A stretch of 5,865 nt of DNA, from contig MGLN01000003.1 in NCBI GenBank assembly GCA_001796045.1, positions 1 to 5,865 of the forward strand, in the 5' to 3' direction. The stretch is from Caulobacterales bacterium RIFOXYB1_FULL_67_16 (GTDB lineage Bacteria; Pseudomonadota; Alphaproteobacteria; Caulobacterales; Caulobacteraceae). Below, piece by piece: positions 5,373-5,865 of the stretch. Both the position numbers and the translations under genes were made by a program. Each line of letters starts with the position of its first letter. Position 1 is the first letter of the stretch. The notes under the pieces are model-generated. The model was given only the letters and a program-made list of their open reading frames with translations. It made no database searches and was not told where the DNA came from.

Positions 5373-5457
5373 TTAACCTTCCCGCCCCACTTTGGCGATG
5401 ATTGCGGGCTTGGCTTGGGCGGCGCGAGCGGGCAAACCGGCGGGCGGATTTAACCAT
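5373..5457 (+). promoter_or_regulatory. Two TTAACC motifs (CtrA-like half-sites) upstream of the LysM lipoprotein gene
   Basis: TTAACC occurs at 5373-5378 and TTAACCAT at 5450-5457, both on the plus strand. The cell-cycle regulator CtrA of Caulobacter recognises TTAA-N7-TTAA, and TTAACCAT has been described as a related half-site. AT-rich motifs are scarce in this GC-rich sequence. The second site lies 15 nt before the proposed GTG start, so binding there would be more likely to block than to activate transcription, unless translation starts at the later ATG (5493). Neither is a full two-half CtrA box. No clear -35/-10 pair was found in 5361-5471. Confidence 0.3.
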
Positions 5458-5459
5458 GT

Positions 5460-5465
5460 GAGGAG
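5460..5465 (+). promoter_or_regulatory. Shine-Dalgarno that decides the GTG start at 5472
   Basis: GAGGAG ends 6 nt before GTG at 5472, an ideal distance. An in-frame TAA at 5451-5453 excludes any earlier start. The alternatives, GTG at 5478 and ATG at 5493, have poorer upstream purine tracts (only GGGCGG-type before 5493). Confidence 0.6.
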
Positions 5466-5471
5466 CGGCCG

Positions 5472-5865
5472 GTGGCGGTGATTTCGGGCGGAATGAGAGC
5501 GGTTGTGATCGTGGCGGCGTCGCTGAGCGCGGCGGCCTGTATGACCTATCCGTCCGAGCCGAGATATTCGACGCGGCCCGTGCCCGTGGGCCAGGGCGCC
5601 TATCCGGCCCAGCAGGGGCCCTATGGTCAGCAGGGGCAGGCCCCGGCCCAGTATCCGAACCAGAACCCCGGCCAGGTCCAGGGACAGCCCTATCAGCAGC
5701 CGCCGGTGACCGCGCCGGTCGGGTCGATTGAAGGCGGGGCGCTGCCGCCGCCGGTTTCTGTGACGCCGACCCAGCCGACCTATCCGACGGCGCCCGCACC
5801 ATCTTCGCCGTCCGCCGTGGTCAGCCCGGGCGCCGCCTATGTGATCCAGCCGGGCGACACCATCT
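5472..5865 (+). CDS. LysM-containing lipoprotein, NlpD/DipM-like, N-terminal part (cut by right edge)
   Basis: Only 131 codons are present. With the GTG start the protein begins MAVISGGMRAVVIVAASLSA, a short hydrophobic signal ending in SAAAC, so Cys23 is a likely lipid-attachment site. The lipobox has Ala instead of Leu at -3, so cleavage by signal peptidase I is not excluded. The mature part is a disordered Tyr/Pro/Gln-rich spacer of about 95 residues with loose YPxQ and PYxQQ units. At the edge stands YVIQPGDTI, the standard opening of a peptidoglycan-binding LysM domain. E. coli has the order surE-pcm-nlpD, where NlpD is a LysM plus degenerate M23 lipoprotein that activates amidases. In Caulobacter I recall the division factor DipM (LysM repeats plus LytM/M23) next to pcm. 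A DipM/NlpD-type envelope protein is therefore inferred, but the M23 domain cannot be seen. Repeats separate it from pcm, so it may have its own promoter. Confidence 0.75.
   Translation, partial: MAVISGGMRAVVIVAASLSAAACMTYPSEPRYSTRPVPVGQGAYPAQQGPYGQQGQAPAQYPNQNPGQVQGQPYQQPPVTAPVGSIEGGALPPPVSVTPTQPTYPTAPAPSSPSAVVSPGAAYVIQPGDTI

Noticed and set aside
5456..5461. ATG at 5456 as a start of the LysM gene or a leader peptide
   Set aside because: It is out of frame with the lipoprotein and is followed at once by TGA, so it encodes only a single Met.
4384..5802. 472-codon minus-strand open frame across surE, pcm and the LysM gene
   Set aside because: It is antisense to three well-supported genes and crosses two palindromic repeats. 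Its product is low-complexity Arg/Pro/Ala-rich.

Overview
The window is high-GC DNA with a strong G/C third-position bias. It looks like a chromosomal segment from an alphaproteobacterium of the Caulobacterales, most likely Brevundimonas or a close relative. I infer this from the endonuclease-type MutL, the gene order serS-surE-pcm-LysM lipoprotein, GANTC (CcrM) and TTAACC (CtrA-like) sites between genes, and short palindromic interspersed repeats that I recall from this group. The genus is inferred; no database was searched.

Left part, minus strand: the first 51 codons of a low-molecular-weight protein tyrosine phosphatase run off the left edge. It is separated from mutL by a 193-nt gap holding two inverted hairpins (a BIME-like repeat). 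mutL (629 aa) is complete and carries both the GHKL ATPase half and the metal-dependent endonuclease half. The linker between them contains four perfect copies of a heptamer whose slippage would frameshift the protein.

Middle: a 111-nt divergent intergenic region separates mutL from the plus-strand operon serS-surE-pcm. It holds a plausible housekeeping promoter for serS and two GANTC sites. The operon is tightly coupled, with a TGATG junction and then an ATGA junction. serS encodes seryl-tRNA synthetase with an unusual in-frame insert of about 44 residues just before the serine-binding TxE motif. The insert has much lower GC3 than the rest of the gene. surE (nucleotide phosphatase) and pcm (isoaspartyl methyltransferase) form the classic stress-survival and repair pair.

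Right part: a 266-nt gap after pcm holds two palindromic repeat modules in opposite orientation, then two TTAACC motifs. After these starts a GTG-initiated, Pro/Gln-rich lipoprotein gene that reaches the start of a LysM domain at the window edge. Its position matches nlpD in the enterobacterial surE-pcm-nlpD order and suggests a DipM/NlpD-type cell-wall hydrolase or amidase regulator.

No new multi-gene system is visible. The most unusual signals are the SerRS insert and the slippage-prone heptamer in mutL.
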